From positions 1 through 36,333 of the forward strand of contig JAZSDT010000002.1 in NCBI GenBank assembly GCA_045531285.1: DNA of 36,333 nt. Reading direction: 5' to 3'. The notes below the pieces were generated by a model. That model did not search any database. It saw nothing but the letters and a program-made list of their open reading frames with translations, and was not told where the DNA came from. Source of the stretch: RGIG6353 sp045531285. GTDB taxonomy: Bacteria > Bacillota > Clostridia > Oscillospirales > SIG627. The position numbers and the translations under genes were made by a program. Of the stretch, positions 7,469 through 16,574 are shown in pieces. Every line of letters starts with the position of its first letter. Within the stretch, counting starts at the first letter, position 1.

Positions 7469-10400
7469 ATGTTATACAAGAAGAATCTAGATAAAAAGCT
7501 TTCTCTTGACCTTTTCAAGAATCCTACCTCCGAGTACAGAGGAGCACCCTTCTGGGCTTGGAACTGTGAGCTTGAGTGTGACGAGTTGCTGCGTCAGATA
7601 GACGTTTTCAACAAAATGGGACTTGGTGGCTTCCATATGCACGTGCGTACAGGTATGGCTACAGAATATCTCTCCGAGGAGTTTATGAAGCTTATCCGTG
7701 CCTGCGTTGACAAGGCGCGTGAAAATAATATGCTTGCTTACCTCTACGACGAGGACCGTTGGCCCTCGGGTGCGGCAGGCGGTATCGTAACAAAGGACAA
7801 CGCCTACCGTCAGCGTATGCTTCGCTTTACCACAGTGCCCTATAAGGACACCTTTGAGGAAAAGGTTCTCTTTGTGGAAAGCTCTACAGCCAGAACCGAA
7901 GAGGGAAGCCTTATAACCGTTTTTGACGTAGAGCTTGACGAAAACGGCTTCTTGAAGAATTATACCAGAATTTCACCCGACAGCGAGGCGAAGGGTACAA
8001 AGTGGTATGCATATATGGATTATGCGCCAAAGACCTCCTGGTTCAACAATCAGTCCTACATCGACACCATGAACAAGGATGCAATGGACAAATTCATCGA
8101 CGTAACCTACGAGGCTTACAACAAAAAGGTTGGTGACGAGTTCGGACAGACCGTACATTCAATCTTTACCGACGAGCCTCAGGTATCTCACAAGATGAGA
8201 TTTGCCTATGCTGCCGATAAGCGTGACGTCACTCTTCCTTGGACGCCTACCTTTGCTGATACATACAAGGAAAGATACGGTGAGGATATCATAGAGCATC
8301 TGCCCGAGCTTTTCTGGAACCTTCCCGACAACGCTCCCTCCGTTACACGTTACCGCTATCACGACCACGTGGCAGACCGCTTCAGTGAGGCTTTCGGTCA
8401 GAACTGCGGTAAGTGGTGCGATGACCACGGAATAGCTCTCACGGGACATCTTATGTGTGAGCAGTCACTGTTTGCACAGACACTTGCTATCAGTGAGGCG
8501 ATGCGTAACTATCGAGGATTCGGCATCCCCGGTATCGATATGCTATGCGGCTGGCGTGAGTTTACCACGGCAAAGCAGGCACAGTCAGCCGTTCATCAGC
8601 TTGGCAAGGAGGCAATGCTCTCCGAGCTTTACGGTGTAACAGGCTGGGACTTCGATTTCAGAGGTCACAAGCTTCACGGCGACTGGCAGGCGGCAATGGG
8701 CGTAACTGTACGTGTACAACATTTGTCCTGGGTGTCCATGAAGGGCGAGGCAAAGCGCGACTATCCTGCCTCCATCAGCTATCAGTCACCCTGGTATACC
8801 GAATATAGCAGAGTGGAGGACCACTTTGCAAGAGTAAACACGGCACTGACCAGAGGTAAGCCCATTATCAACGTGGGCGTTATCCACCCCATTGAAAGCT
8901 ATTGGCTCAACTGGGGACCCGAAGAGCACAACAGTGCGGCAGGAAACGAAAAGGACGCAAACTTCTCAAATCTTACAGACTGGCTTATCAAGAGCACAGT
9001 TGACTTCAACTTCATTTCCGAGGCAATGCTTCCCGAGCTTTGCCCCAAGGCTTCAGCACCCCTTAAGGTAGGCAAAATGGCATACGATATTATCGTAGTG
9101 CCCCAGTGTGAAACCCTTCGTTCTACCACTCTTGAACGTCTTGAGGACTTTAAAAAGGCAGGCGGTAAGCTGATATTTATGGGAAGTGCTCCCAAGTACG
9201 AAAACGCTATTCCCTCCGAAAGAGGCAAGAAGCTCTACGACGAGAGCATACGTACAAGCTATACCAAGGATTCGCTTATCAAGGAGCTTGACGAGGACCG
9301 CAACGTTAAGATATTCTTTACTAACGGCGCGGTTTCTAACCGTTACTGTCATCAGCTTCGTCAGGACGGCAACGTTAAGTGGCTGTTCGTTGCTCAGGCT
9401 GTTGAACCATATAACAAGAATCTTTCACGTTACAATGGCGTTGACATCAACGTTAAGGGCGAATATACAGTAAAGCTTTACAATACAGAAAACGGAACAG
9501 TAGCGGATATCCCCTGCAAATACAAGAACGGCTACACCGTTATAACACGCAATATGTATGACTATGACAGCCTTCTCCTTGAACTGACAGAGGGCAGAGC
9601 CGACAGCGAGGCAGTTGCGTCCGCAGGTGCAAGAGTGCCTGTTCTCAATCAAACTAATGAGGACCGCAAGCTTTTCGTTACCAACGAGGTAAAATATACA
9701 CTTTCCGAGCCTAACGTACTTCTGCTGGATATGGCTGAATACAGCGTTGACGGCGGAGAATGGCAACCAAAGGAAGAAATACTCCGACTTGACGCGGCTG
9801 TTTGCAGTCAGCTTGGACTTCCTCAGCGAGGCGGTCACGTTGCACAGCCCTGGGTCGCAGGCAAGGTGGCGGACGAGCACAAGCTGAGCCTTCGCTTCAC
9901 TGTAAAGAGCGACGTTGAAATTAAGGGCGCTAAGTTTGCAACAGAGCGTCTTACCGAAAGTGAGCTTAAGGTGAACGGTCGGACCGTTGAGCCTGTAGCC
10001 GACGGCTGGTACGTTGATAAGTCTATAGAGACGGTTGCAATCCCAACACTTCACAAGGGCGACAACGTAATTGAGCTCACCCTTCCCTTCGGCGTTGCCT
10101 TTAACACCGAATGGTGCTATCTCTTAGGCGAATTCGGTGTGGAGGTGAGAGGACAGTCAACCTGTCTTAAGGCACTTCCCGAAACTGTTTGCTTCGGTGA
10201 CTTGACACATCAGGGATTGCCCTTCTACGGCGGAAATATTACATATCATCTTCCTGTGTCAACAAAGACAGGAAAGCTCAGAGTAAACATTCCTCACTAC
10301 GTGGGTGCGCTCATTACTCTCAATTCTGATAAGGGTATCATCTATCCTCCCTATACTGCCAAAATTGACGTGGGAGCAGGGGACAAGGTTCTTGATATTA

Positions 10401-10573
10401 CCCTTTTCGGCAACCGTCAGAACTCCTTCGGTCACGTTCACTGTGCAGACCGTAATCTTGCATGGATAGGACCGGGCGCTTGGCGTACAAAAAGCTTTGA
10501 ATGGAGCTACGAATACGTACTCCGTGAGCTTGGTATAATGTCAATACCCAACATTACCGAAGTGGTTGAATAA
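7469..10573 (+). CDS. Large glycoside hydrolase, GH106-like (putative alpha-L-rhamnosidase group)
   Basis: A 1034-residue cytoplasmic protein. The start is ATG 7469 after GAAAGGAAAAG; the upstream in-frame GTG at 7418 lies inside the promoter. The N-terminal half reads as a TIM-barrel glycosidase: PFWAWNCELECDELLRQI, then GLGGFHMHVRTGM, LAYLYDEDRWPSGAAGG (near residues 90-106), IFTDEPQ and SELYGVTGWDFDFRGHK. This resembles families annotated as GH106 or GH106-like. The acidic residues in YDEDRW, TDEP and SELYG are candidate catalytic residues, but I cannot assign them. The C-terminal third has beta-sandwich features (GDNVIELTLPFG, LLGEFGVEVRG). No signal peptide. It is convergent with a GH78-like gene, which supports a role in rhamnose-containing glycans. 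Exact family and substrate are unresolved. Confidence 0.65.
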   Translation: MLYKKNLDKKLSLDLFKNPTSEYRGAPFWAWNCELECDELLRQIDVFNKMGLGGFHMHVRTGMATEYLSEEFMKLIRACVDKARENNMLAYLYDEDRWPSGAAGGIVTKDNAYRQRMLRFTTVPYKDTFEEKVLFVESSTARTEEGSLITVFDVELDENGFLKNYTRISPDSEAKGTKWYAYMDYAPKTSWFNNQSYIDTMNKDAMDKFIDVTYEAYNKKVGDEFGQTVHSIFTDEPQVSHKMRFAYAADKRDVTLPWTPTFADTYKERYGEDIIEHLPELFWNLPDNAPSVTRYRYHDHVADRFSEAFGQNCGKWCDDHGIALTGHLMCEQSLFAQTLAISEAMRNYRGFGIPGIDMLCGWREFTTAKQAQSAVHQLGKEAMLSELYGVTGWDFDFRGHKLHGDWQAAMGVTVRVQHLSWVSMKGEAKRDYPASISYQSPWYTEYSRVEDHFARVNTALTRGKPIINVGVIHPIESYWLNWGPEEHNSAAGNEKDANFSNLTDWLIKSTVDFNFISEAMLPELCPKASAPLKVGKMAYDIIVVPQCETLRSTTLERLEDFKKAGGKLIFMGSAPKYENAIPSERGKKLYDESIRTSYTKDSLIKELDEDRNVKIFFTNGAVSNRYCHQLRQDGNVKWLFVAQAVEPYNKNLSRYNGVDINVKGEYTVKLYNTENGTVADIPCKYKNGYTVITRNMYDYDSLLLELTEGRADSEAVASAGARVPVLNQTNEDRKLFVTNEVKYTLSEPNVLLLDMAEYSVDGGEWQPKEEILRLDAAVCSQLGLPQRGGHVAQPWVAGKVADEHKLSLRFTVKSDVEIKGAKFATERLTESELKVNGRTVEPVADGWYVDKSIETVAIPTLHKGDNVIELTLPFGVAFNTEWCYLLGEFGVEVRGQSTCLKALPETVCFGDLTHQGLPFYGGNITYHLPVSTKTGKLRVNIPHYVGALITLNSDKGIIYPPYTAKIDVGAGDKVLDITLFGNRQNSFGHVHCADRNLAWIGPGAWRTKSFEWSYEYVLRELGIMSIPNITEVVE

Positions 10574-10575
10574 TA

Positions 10576-10614
10576 AAGCGGAGAGCCTCCGTCGGTAATG
10601 CTCGCCTATCGCAA
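10576..10614 (+). repeat. Family A element, copy A4, 5' half only
   Basis: Five bases after the stop codon comes GCGGAG-AGC-CTCCGT (10578-10592), then CGGTAATGCTCGCCTATCG and CAACC. The copy then breaks off. Across the terminator, 10671-10685 reads TATACTAGGAAATTT, which is the right end of a minus-strand copy trailing the GH78-like gene. Confidence 0.75.
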
Positions 10615-10629
10615 CCTAAGAAATTAACA

Positions 10630-10667
10630 AAAAAGCACACAAGACATTAATGTCTTGTGTGCTTTTT
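10630..10667. terminator. Bidirectional terminator between GH106-like and GH78-like genes
   Basis: AAAAA, then GCACACAAGACATT (10635-10648) pairing with its perfect complement through 10662, then TTTTT. The A- and T-tracts on both sides make it work in both directions for the two convergent genes. Confidence 0.92.
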
Positions 10668-10688
10668 GATATACTAGGAAATTTTCGA

Positions 10689-12125
10689 TTATAAGTTGTT
10701 TTCCTCCATGAATGCAAGTATTCCCGTGGACCATGCGTGGCAGAGGGAGTGGCGGTATCCCTTGTAGCAATAGTCACCGTAGTCACCGTGGATGTCCTTT
10801 TTGCCAAATGGGGTAAATTCGTCGATTCTGCCCGCACCCTCCAGCCAATCCGTGTGGAAGTCCTCCCAGAAGGTAGTAGAGCCTACCGACAGCATACCCG
10901 AGTAGTACTTTTTCATTACTTCAACGGCTCTGTCCGTGCCGAAATAGTGTGCGTATGCCTTAAGGATATAATAGCTCATAAATGTGGACATTCCCTTTTC
11001 TCCAAGGCGTTCCATCAGGTCCACGTCACTTTGCTCAAGCTCACCCAGAGCCATATACTTAAGCCCTGCAACCTGCATTGCGTGAGTGACCTTTATTGGC
11101 TGTTTCAAAAGTCTTTCCAGTAAAAGCTCAGCCTTGTGTGTGGGTTGGTTAAATGCCTTGAAAAACGCGATTGCCTTTTTTGCCATTATGGTAAGTATGG
11201 CTCTTACTCCCGCATTTTCGTCGGGCTTTTCTCTGGTAGGCCAATCCACAAGAGAGCCGCTGACCTCACCAAGCTCTCCGTCCTCACCGATGCATTCAAG
11301 AAAGCGGTCTATAGTCTTTATTGCATATTCCATATTTTCCAGTGCAAGATTGCGGCAGAGCGTCTTTTCGTAATAGTCTGCAAGGACTATCAGCCACCAG
11401 GCAGAATAGGTTGCAAGAGTACACATCCAGTTACCCATAGGAGTAGTCTCACGCATAAAGTTTATTGAGTTATCCATCATGGGAACTCTGCCGTAAAGGG
11501 TAGTCAGCGCAAGCATTTCCGGATGCATATCGCCTATCCACACAAGGCGGTCACGCTTTACTCCGTCCCATACGTATTCACCCGCCGCGCAAAGATCGAT
11601 AGTGCGCTTTGCCGCAGTGTATATTTGGCGAAGCTGACTGTCCTCTCCCTTGTATTCATACTTGACGGGAAGGTCGAGTATTTCGCTCTCGGCAATTATC
11701 GCTCCGAGAGTAAGCTCACAGCCCTCGTCAAAATCCAGTCTTGCAAAGCGGAATGCCGAATTGCCCCACACTGTGTCCGACAGCCCGACAATGCTTATTT
11801 GAAGGTCTCTTGGAGAGTGGTCGTTGCAAGCTCCTTTTTCGCCAAGCTCTGCCATACATTCGCCAAGAGACTCGCCCAGTCTCAGCCTGACGCTTGCAAA
11901 ATTTTTTGTGCCGTTTGCCGAATAGCACAGAATCCTGATGCCGCCTCTTATCTCGGAGCCGAAATCAAGGACAATATAGCCTTTGCCCGAAATTTGAGTC
12001 TTTTCCTTTGTGGGAGTGCCTATGTGTATTTGTCGGGGGGCGGGTAAAAGCAGAGCATTGGCACCTGCAATACTGCCCTCGGTCTTCATTATTCTGGTGG
12101 GTAAAATATGTTCTCTTTTTATCAT
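10689..12125 (-). CDS. GH78-like alpha-L-rhamnosidase
   Basis: A 478-residue protein with the (alpha/alpha)6 barrel pattern of GH78 enzymes, which release terminal L-rhamnose. The GH78-type acidic block is DGVKRDRLVWIGDMHPE, and the late motif is HSLCHAWSTG. The N-terminal part (YIVLDFGSEIRGGIRI, then VRLRLGESLGE) matches the small beta-sandwich before the barrel. It is shorter than multi-domain GH78 enzymes, and no signal peptide is present. I chose ATG 12125 (MIKREHILP), which has CGGAG 8 bases upstream; a TTG 13 codons earlier overlaps the -10 box at 12155-12160. After the TAA stop lie a remnant of family A and a shared terminator. It probably works with the GH106-like and GH28-like enzymes on pectic oligosaccharides, but no transporter is adjacent. 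Confidence 0.8.
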   Translation of the reverse strand: MIKREHILPTRIMKTEGSIAGANALLLPAPRQIHIGTPTKEKTQISGKGYIVLDFGSEIRGGIRILCYSANGTKNFASVRLRLGESLGECMAELGEKGACNDHSPRDLQISIVGLSDTVWGNSAFRFARLDFDEGCELTLGAIIAESEILDLPVKYEYKGEDSQLRQIYTAAKRTIDLCAAGEYVWDGVKRDRLVWIGDMHPEMLALTTLYGRVPMMDNSINFMRETTPMGNWMCTLATYSAWWLIVLADYYEKTLCRNLALENMEYAIKTIDRFLECIGEDGELGEVSGSLVDWPTREKPDENAGVRAILTIMAKKAIAFFKAFNQPTHKAELLLERLLKQPIKVTHAMQVAGLKYMALGELEQSDVDLMERLGEKGMSTFMSYYILKAYAHYFGTDRAVEVMKKYYSGMLSVGSTTFWEDFHTDWLEGAGRIDEFTPFGKKDIHGDYGDYCYKGYRHSLCHAWSTGILAFMEENNL

Positions 12126-12154
12126 AACAATTGCTCCGTAGTTTTTTTTACTCC

Positions 12155-12183
12155 ATTGTAACAAAATATGAAATTTAAGTCAA
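12155..12183 (-). promoter_or_regulatory. Promoter of the GH78-like gene
   Basis: On the minus strand TTGACT (12178-12183), a 17-bp spacer and TACAAT (12155-12160). Its -35 box is 5 bp from the -35 box of the divergent promoter at 12189. Confidence 0.75.
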
Positions 12184-12188
12184 TACCC

Positions 12189-12217
12189 TTGACAGTGACT
12201 TTTTACAGGGCTATAAT
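12189..12217 (+). promoter_or_regulatory. Promoter of the lipoprotein-ybaK operon
   Basis: TTGACA (12189-12194), a 17-bp spacer and TATAAT (12212-12217), a consensus sigma-A promoter 28 bp upstream of the lipoprotein start codon. Confidence 0.85.
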
Positions 12218-12245
12218 TTATACATCAAAACTTTTGGAGAACAAT

Positions 12246-12872
12246 ATGAAAAAAATAATACCGATTTTGTTGCTTTTGGTTTTTCTTACCTCCTGTGCAT
12301 CCCATAAGCATACCTTTGAAAAGAGGGAGGACGGCACCGTGACAATGGATTCCGCCGTCTTTTATCCGCTGGAAAACTCACATCGCTTTACCGACTACGG
12401 TATGGGCAAAAAGCAAGGCGCTGTGCTTGGACAGGATGTGTATATTCCCGAGGGAGAGGACACAGTGCTCCTTCTTACCTCCTCCGACTCGGATACCTAC
12501 TACGTGCCCGAGTCTCTCAAGAGCTTTGACAAGCTTCTGGAGGAATGCAAGGAGTTTTTCTTCGTGCCCGCCTCACAGCTTGACAGAAACGGCAGAGTAA
12601 GCCGTAAGTATGCCCAAAAAGCAAAACGTCTTACAGGCGAGGACGCCACTGACTTTGCATTTTACGTTTTCTACGGCAGAGCGCCCCAAGACTACGGATA
12701 TAAAAAGTGCACCTACGCAGGTGAAGTGTACGGCGTTTTCCCCGAGCTTGACAGCCTTGTGTCCTCCTATTCGGTGTACAGATACGACAGTGACGCATAC
12801 AGTATCGTCATCGACGGCGAAGAGTATCTCATGGATCTTGACACTGCAGAAATGATAGGTATAATCAAATGA
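12246..12872 (+). CDS. Putative lipoprotein of unknown function
   Basis: The start is ATG 12246, seven bases after GGAGA and downstream of the promoter at 12189-12217; an upstream in-frame ATG at 12168 precedes the promoter and cannot be used. The 208-residue product begins with a lipoprotein signal, MKKIIPILLLLVFLTSC, with the lipobox cysteine at residue 17, so it should be lipid-anchored outside the membrane. The rest is soluble and mixed alpha/beta, with GQDVYIPEGEDTVLLLTS and a late SIVIDGEEYLMDLDTAEMIG. I do not recognise the family. Its stop overlaps the ybaK start in an ATGA arrangement, so the two are co-translated, although no functional link is evident. Confidence 0.75.
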   Translation: MKKIIPILLLLVFLTSCASHKHTFEKREDGTVTMDSAVFYPLENSHRFTDYGMGKKQGAVLGQDVYIPEGEDTVLLLTSSDSDTYYVPESLKSFDKLLEECKEFFFVPASQLDRNGRVSRKYAQKAKRLTGEDATDFAFYVFYGRAPQDYGYKKCTYAGEVYGVFPELDSLVSSYSVYRYDSDAYSIVIDGEEYLMDLDTAEMIGIIK

Positions 12873-13360
12873 AAAAAGAAGAAAAAACAAATGTAATGAG
12901 AGTCCTTGACTCAAAGAAAATAAAATATAACAGCTTCAACTACGTTGACAGCGGAGTCATCAGCGGAATGGACGTGGCAACCGTGTTGGAGCAGAATCCC
13001 GACAGAGTGTTCAAGACCCTTGTAACAGAGGCGGCATCCAAGAAGAATTACGTTTTCGTTGTGCCCTGCAACAAAGAGCTTGACCTGAAAAAAGCGGCAA
13101 AGGCAGTAGGGGAGAAGAGCATTTCAATGCTGAAGTCAAAGGACCTGCTCCCGCTGACAGGCTACGTGCACGGCGGCTGCTCACCCATTGGAATGAAAAA
13201 GCAGTTTACTACGGTCATCCATTCTTCGTGTGCGGACTTTGACACCATCCTTTTCAGTGCGGGAAAAATAGGCTATCAGGTGGAGGTTTCCCCTGAGGAC
13301 TTGAAAAAGGTTATCCCATACACCGCCTCAGACCTGGTATCAGAGGATTTTTTGCCTTAA
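12869..13360 (+). CDS. ybaK: YbaK/EbsC family Cys-tRNA(Pro) deacylase
   Basis: A 163-residue protein of the YbaK branch of the INS editing superfamily, which hydrolyses Cys-tRNA(Pro) and related mischarged tRNAs in trans. Family features are KTNVMRVLDSKKIKY at the N-terminus, PDRVFKTLV near residues 44-52 with the conserved lysine, the FVVPCNKELDLKKAAKA block, and GYVHGGCSPIGMKKQ near residues 98-112. Length is typical (about 155-165). It overlaps the lipoprotein gene by 4 bp (ATGA). It lies just upstream of ileS, another translation-fidelity gene, but ileS has its own promoter. Confidence 0.93.
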   Translation: MKKEEKTNVMRVLDSKKIKYNSFNYVDSGVISGMDVATVLEQNPDRVFKTLVTEAASKKNYVFVVPCNKELDLKKAAKAVGEKSISMLKSKDLLPLTGYVHGGCSPIGMKKQFTTVIHSSCADFDTILFSAGKIGYQVEVSPEDLKKVIPYTASDLVSEDFLP

Positions 13361-13385
13361 AATGTATAAATTAGGCAATAAACGT

Positions 13386-13414
13386 TTGACATAAAGAAAA
13401 CTTTGTGATACAAT
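13386..13414 (+). promoter_or_regulatory. Promoter of ileS
   Basis: TTGACA (13386-13391), a 17-bp spacer and TACAAT (13409-13414) with a TGTGA extension. The expected start is near 13421, leaving a leader of about 40 bases, too short for a T-box. Confidence 0.85.
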
Positions 13415-13459
13415 ATAGCTTATGAAATTATGTCGAAATACTTTTTGGAGGATTTTGAA

Positions 13460-16400
13460 ATGTATAATAAAGTTCCGACGAATATGAACTTCGTCGAGAG
13501 AGAAAAGAATATCGAAAAGTTTTGGAAGGAAAACAAAATTTTCGAAAAGAGCATGGCTTCGGCAGACAAGTCACGCCCCTACGTTTTCTATGACGGACCG
13601 CCTACGGCTAACGGTAAGCCCCACATCGGTCACGTTCTCACACGTGTTATAAAGGATATGATTCCCCGTCACCGTACCATGAAGGGAAGCTTCGTGCCCC
13701 GTAAGGCAGGCTGGGATACTCACGGTCTCCCCGTTGAGCTTGAGGTTGAAAAGCTTCTGGGTCTTGACGGCAAGGAGCAGATAGAAGAATACGGACTTGA
13801 GCCTTTCATTGAAAAGTGTAAGGAAAGCGTTTGGAAGTACAAGGGAATGTGGGAGGACTTCTCCTCGACAGTCGGCTTCTGGGCTGATATGGATAACCCC
13901 TACGTTACCTACGAAAACTCCTTTATCGAGTCTGAGTGGTGGGCACTCAAGCAGATTTGGGAAAAGGGACTGCTCTATCAGGGCTTCAAGATAGTTCCCT
14001 ACTGTCCCAGATGCGGCACCCCTCTTTCCTCACACGAGGTTGCTCAGGGCTACAAGGACGTAAAGGAACGCTCCGCTATTGCAAAGTTCCGTGTTAAAGG
14101 CGAGGAAAACGTATACATCCTTGCATGGACCACAACTCCCTGGACACTCCCCTCAAACGTGGCTCTTTGCGTAAACCCCGACGAGACCTACGTAAAGCTT
14201 GAAACAGAGGGCGAAATATACTATATGGCAGAGGCACTTGTTGGCTCTGTAATCAAAACAGAATATACAATACTTGAAAAGTTCGTGGGCACAGACCTTG
14301 AAAAGATGGAGTATGAGCCCCTTTACGACACCAAGCCCGACAAGAAGGCATACTACGTTGTTTGCGACCGCTACGTTACTCTTACCGACGGTACGGGTGT
14401 TGTACACATCGCTCCCGCATTCGGTGAGGACGACTATAACGTTGGTAAGAAATACGACCTTCCCTTCGTACAGGCGGTTGACGCCAAGGGTGAGCTGACA
14501 GACAATACTCCCTTTGCCGGAATGTTCTGCAAGGATGCCGACAAGGAGGTTATCAAGGACCTTAACACAAGAGGACTCCTTTTCTCTGCTCCCAACTACG
14601 AGCACAGCTATCCTTTCTGCTGGCGTTGTGACACTCCCCTTATCTACTATGCAAGAGCCAGCTGGTACATCAAGATGACCGACGTTAAGGACGACCTTAT
14701 CAGAAATAACAACACTATCAACTGGATTCCCGAAAGCATTGGTAAGGGAAGATTCGGCGACTGGCTTGAAAACGTTCAGGACTGGGCTATCAGCCGTAAC
14801 AGATACTGGGGTACTCCTCTCAACATCTGGACCTGTGAATGCGGTCATATGCACTCTGTCGGCTCAATTGAGGAGCTTAAGTCAATGTCAGACAACTGCC
14901 CCGACGATATTGAGCTTCACCGTCCCTTCATCGATGCCGTTACCATCAAGTGTGAAAAGTGCGGCAAGCAGATGAAGAGAGTTCCCGAGGTTATCGACTG
15001 CTGGTTCGACTCGGGTGCAATGCCCTTTGCTCAGCATCACTATCCCTTTGAAAACAAGGACCTCTTCGAGTCACAGTTCCCCGCAGACTTTATCTCCGAG
15101 GCTGTTGACCAGACAAGAGGCTGGTTCTACTCACTTCTTGCAATATCCACTCTCATTTTCAATAAAGCACCCTATAAGAACGTTATCGTTCTCGGTCACG
15201 TTCAGGACGAAAACGGACAGAAGATGTCCAAGTCCAAGGGCAATGCGGTTGACCCCTTTGAAGCTCTTCAGACCTACGGTGCAGACGCTATCCGTTGGTA
15301 CTTCTACACCAACTCTGCTCCCTGGCTTCCCAACCGTTTCCACGGTAAAGCGGTTATCGAGGGACAGCGTAAGTTTATGGGCACTCTCTGGAATACCTAT
15401 GCATTCTTCGTGCTCTATGCCAATATAGACGAGTTTGACGCTACCAAGTATCACCTTGAGTACGATAAGCTTACCCTTATGGACAAGTGGCTTCTTTCAC
15501 GTCTCAATACTATGGTTGGCGAGGTTGACGATTGCCTTGAAAACTACAAGATTCCCGAGGCGGCAAAGGCACTTGACAGCTTCGTTGACGAAATGAGTAA
15601 CTGGTACGTTCGCCGCAGCCGTGAGAGATACTGGGTACAGGATATGACTCAGGATAAGATCAACGCTTATATGACTCTCTACACAGCTCTTGTAACCGTT
15701 GCTAAGGCTGCTGCTCCCATGATACCCTTCATGGCAGAGGACATCTACCGTAACCTTGTTTGCTCAATAGATGCAACAGCACCCGAAAGCATTCATCTTT
15801 GCTCATTCCCTCAGGTGAACGAAAAGATGATAGACAAGAAGCTTGAAGCCAACATGAATGCAGTTCTTGACATCGTTGTAAACGGACGTGCCGCAAGAAA
15901 CGGTGCTTCAATAAAGAACCGTCAGCCCATTGCAAAGATGTACGTTAAGTCTGACTTCGTTCCCGATGCTCTCTATCACGAGATAATCACAGAGGAGCTT
16001 AACGTTAAGAGTGTTGAATTTATCGAGGATGCCTCCGAGTACATTTCATACTCCTTCAAGCCCCAGCTTAAGACAGTTGGTCCCAAGTACGGCAAGCATC
16101 TTAATAAGATAAGAGAATACCTTGCAAACGTTGACGGAAGCGAAGCAAAGGCAGAGCTTGACAAAAACGGCGTGCTTGCAATGTCCTTTGACGGCGATGC
16201 AGTGGCACTTGCCGAGGAGGACCTTCTCATCGAGCTTAAGCAGAAGGACGGCTTCTATGCCGTTACCTACAAGGGTGTAACAGTTGTACTCGATACAGCT
16301 CTCACTCCCGAGCTTATTGAAGAGGGCTACGTTCGTGAGATAATCAGTAAGATACAGACCATGCGTAAGGAAGCCGACTTCGACGTTATGGACCATATCA

Positions 16401-16573
16401 ATATCTACGTTTCAGGAAATGATAAGATAACAGATATCATTCTTAAGAACAAGGACGAGATATCTACCGACGTACTTGCCGACGGAATTGCCGTTGACAG
16501 TGCAGGAGCAACTCTTTCAAAGGAATGGGACATCAACGGAGAGACTGTAACTCTTGGTGTACAGAAGATATAA
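13460..16573 (+). CDS. ileS: Isoleucyl-tRNA synthetase, long (type 2) form
   Basis: This class Ia synthetase charges tRNA-Ile. I chose ATG 13460 (MYNKVPTN), 8 bases after GGAGG, giving 1037 residues; the upstream in-frame ATG 13430 has no ribosome site. The catalytic motifs are PHIGHV near residue 53 and KMSKSKGN near residue 590. The CP1 editing domain has WTTTPWTLPSN, and anticodon-binding blocks follow. NFVEREKNIEKFWKENKIF and the absence of a C-terminal zinc-finger motif place it in the eukaryote-like IleS2 group, known for intrinsic tolerance of mupirocin. Many Firmicutes control ileS by a T-box; here the leader is too short for one. The stop is followed directly by a candidate structured RNA. 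Confidence 0.95.
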   Translation: MYNKVPTNMNFVEREKNIEKFWKENKIFEKSMASADKSRPYVFYDGPPTANGKPHIGHVLTRVIKDMIPRHRTMKGSFVPRKAGWDTHGLPVELEVEKLLGLDGKEQIEEYGLEPFIEKCKESVWKYKGMWEDFSSTVGFWADMDNPYVTYENSFIESEWWALKQIWEKGLLYQGFKIVPYCPRCGTPLSSHEVAQGYKDVKERSAIAKFRVKGEENVYILAWTTTPWTLPSNVALCVNPDETYVKLETEGEIYYMAEALVGSVIKTEYTILEKFVGTDLEKMEYEPLYDTKPDKKAYYVVCDRYVTLTDGTGVVHIAPAFGEDDYNVGKKYDLPFVQAVDAKGELTDNTPFAGMFCKDADKEVIKDLNTRGLLFSAPNYEHSYPFCWRCDTPLIYYARASWYIKMTDVKDDLIRNNNTINWIPESIGKGRFGDWLENVQDWAISRNRYWGTPLNIWTCECGHMHSVGSIEELKSMSDNCPDDIELHRPFIDAVTIKCEKCGKQMKRVPEVIDCWFDSGAMPFAQHHYPFENKDLFESQFPADFISEAVDQTRGWFYSLLAISTLIFNKAPYKNVIVLGHVQDENGQKMSKSKGNAVDPFEALQTYGADAIRWYFYTNSAPWLPNRFHGKAVIEGQRKFMGTLWNTYAFFVLYANIDEFDATKYHLEYDKLTLMDKWLLSRLNTMVGEVDDCLENYKIPEAAKALDSFVDEMSNWYVRRSRERYWVQDMTQDKINAYMTLYTALVTVAKAAAPMIPFMAEDIYRNLVCSIDATAPESIHLCSFPQVNEKMIDKKLEANMNAVLDIVVNGRAARNGASIKNRQPIAKMYVKSDFVPDALYHEIITEELNVKSVEFIEDASEYISYSFKPQLKTVGPKYGKHLNKIREYLANVDGSEAKAELDKNGVLAMSFDGDAVALAEEDLLIELKQKDGFYAVTYKGVTVVLDTALTPELIEEGYVREIISKIQTMRKEADFDVMDHINIYVSGNDKITDIILKNKDEISTDVLADGIAVDSAGATLSKEWDINGETVTLGVQKI

Positions 16574-16574
16574 G

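Noticed and set aside
12168..12245. Longer lipoprotein starting at 12168
   Set aside because: This start is upstream of the promoter (12189-12217) and would bury the lipoprotein signal peptide.
13430..13459. ATG at 13430 as the ileS start
   Set aside because: Only about 9 bases after the expected transcription start and without a Shine-Dalgarno sequence, whereas ATG 13460 follows GGAGG at 8 bases.
13415..13459. T-box in the ileS leader
   Set aside because: The leader is about 40 bases with no T-box core; the only T-box in the window is at 17601.
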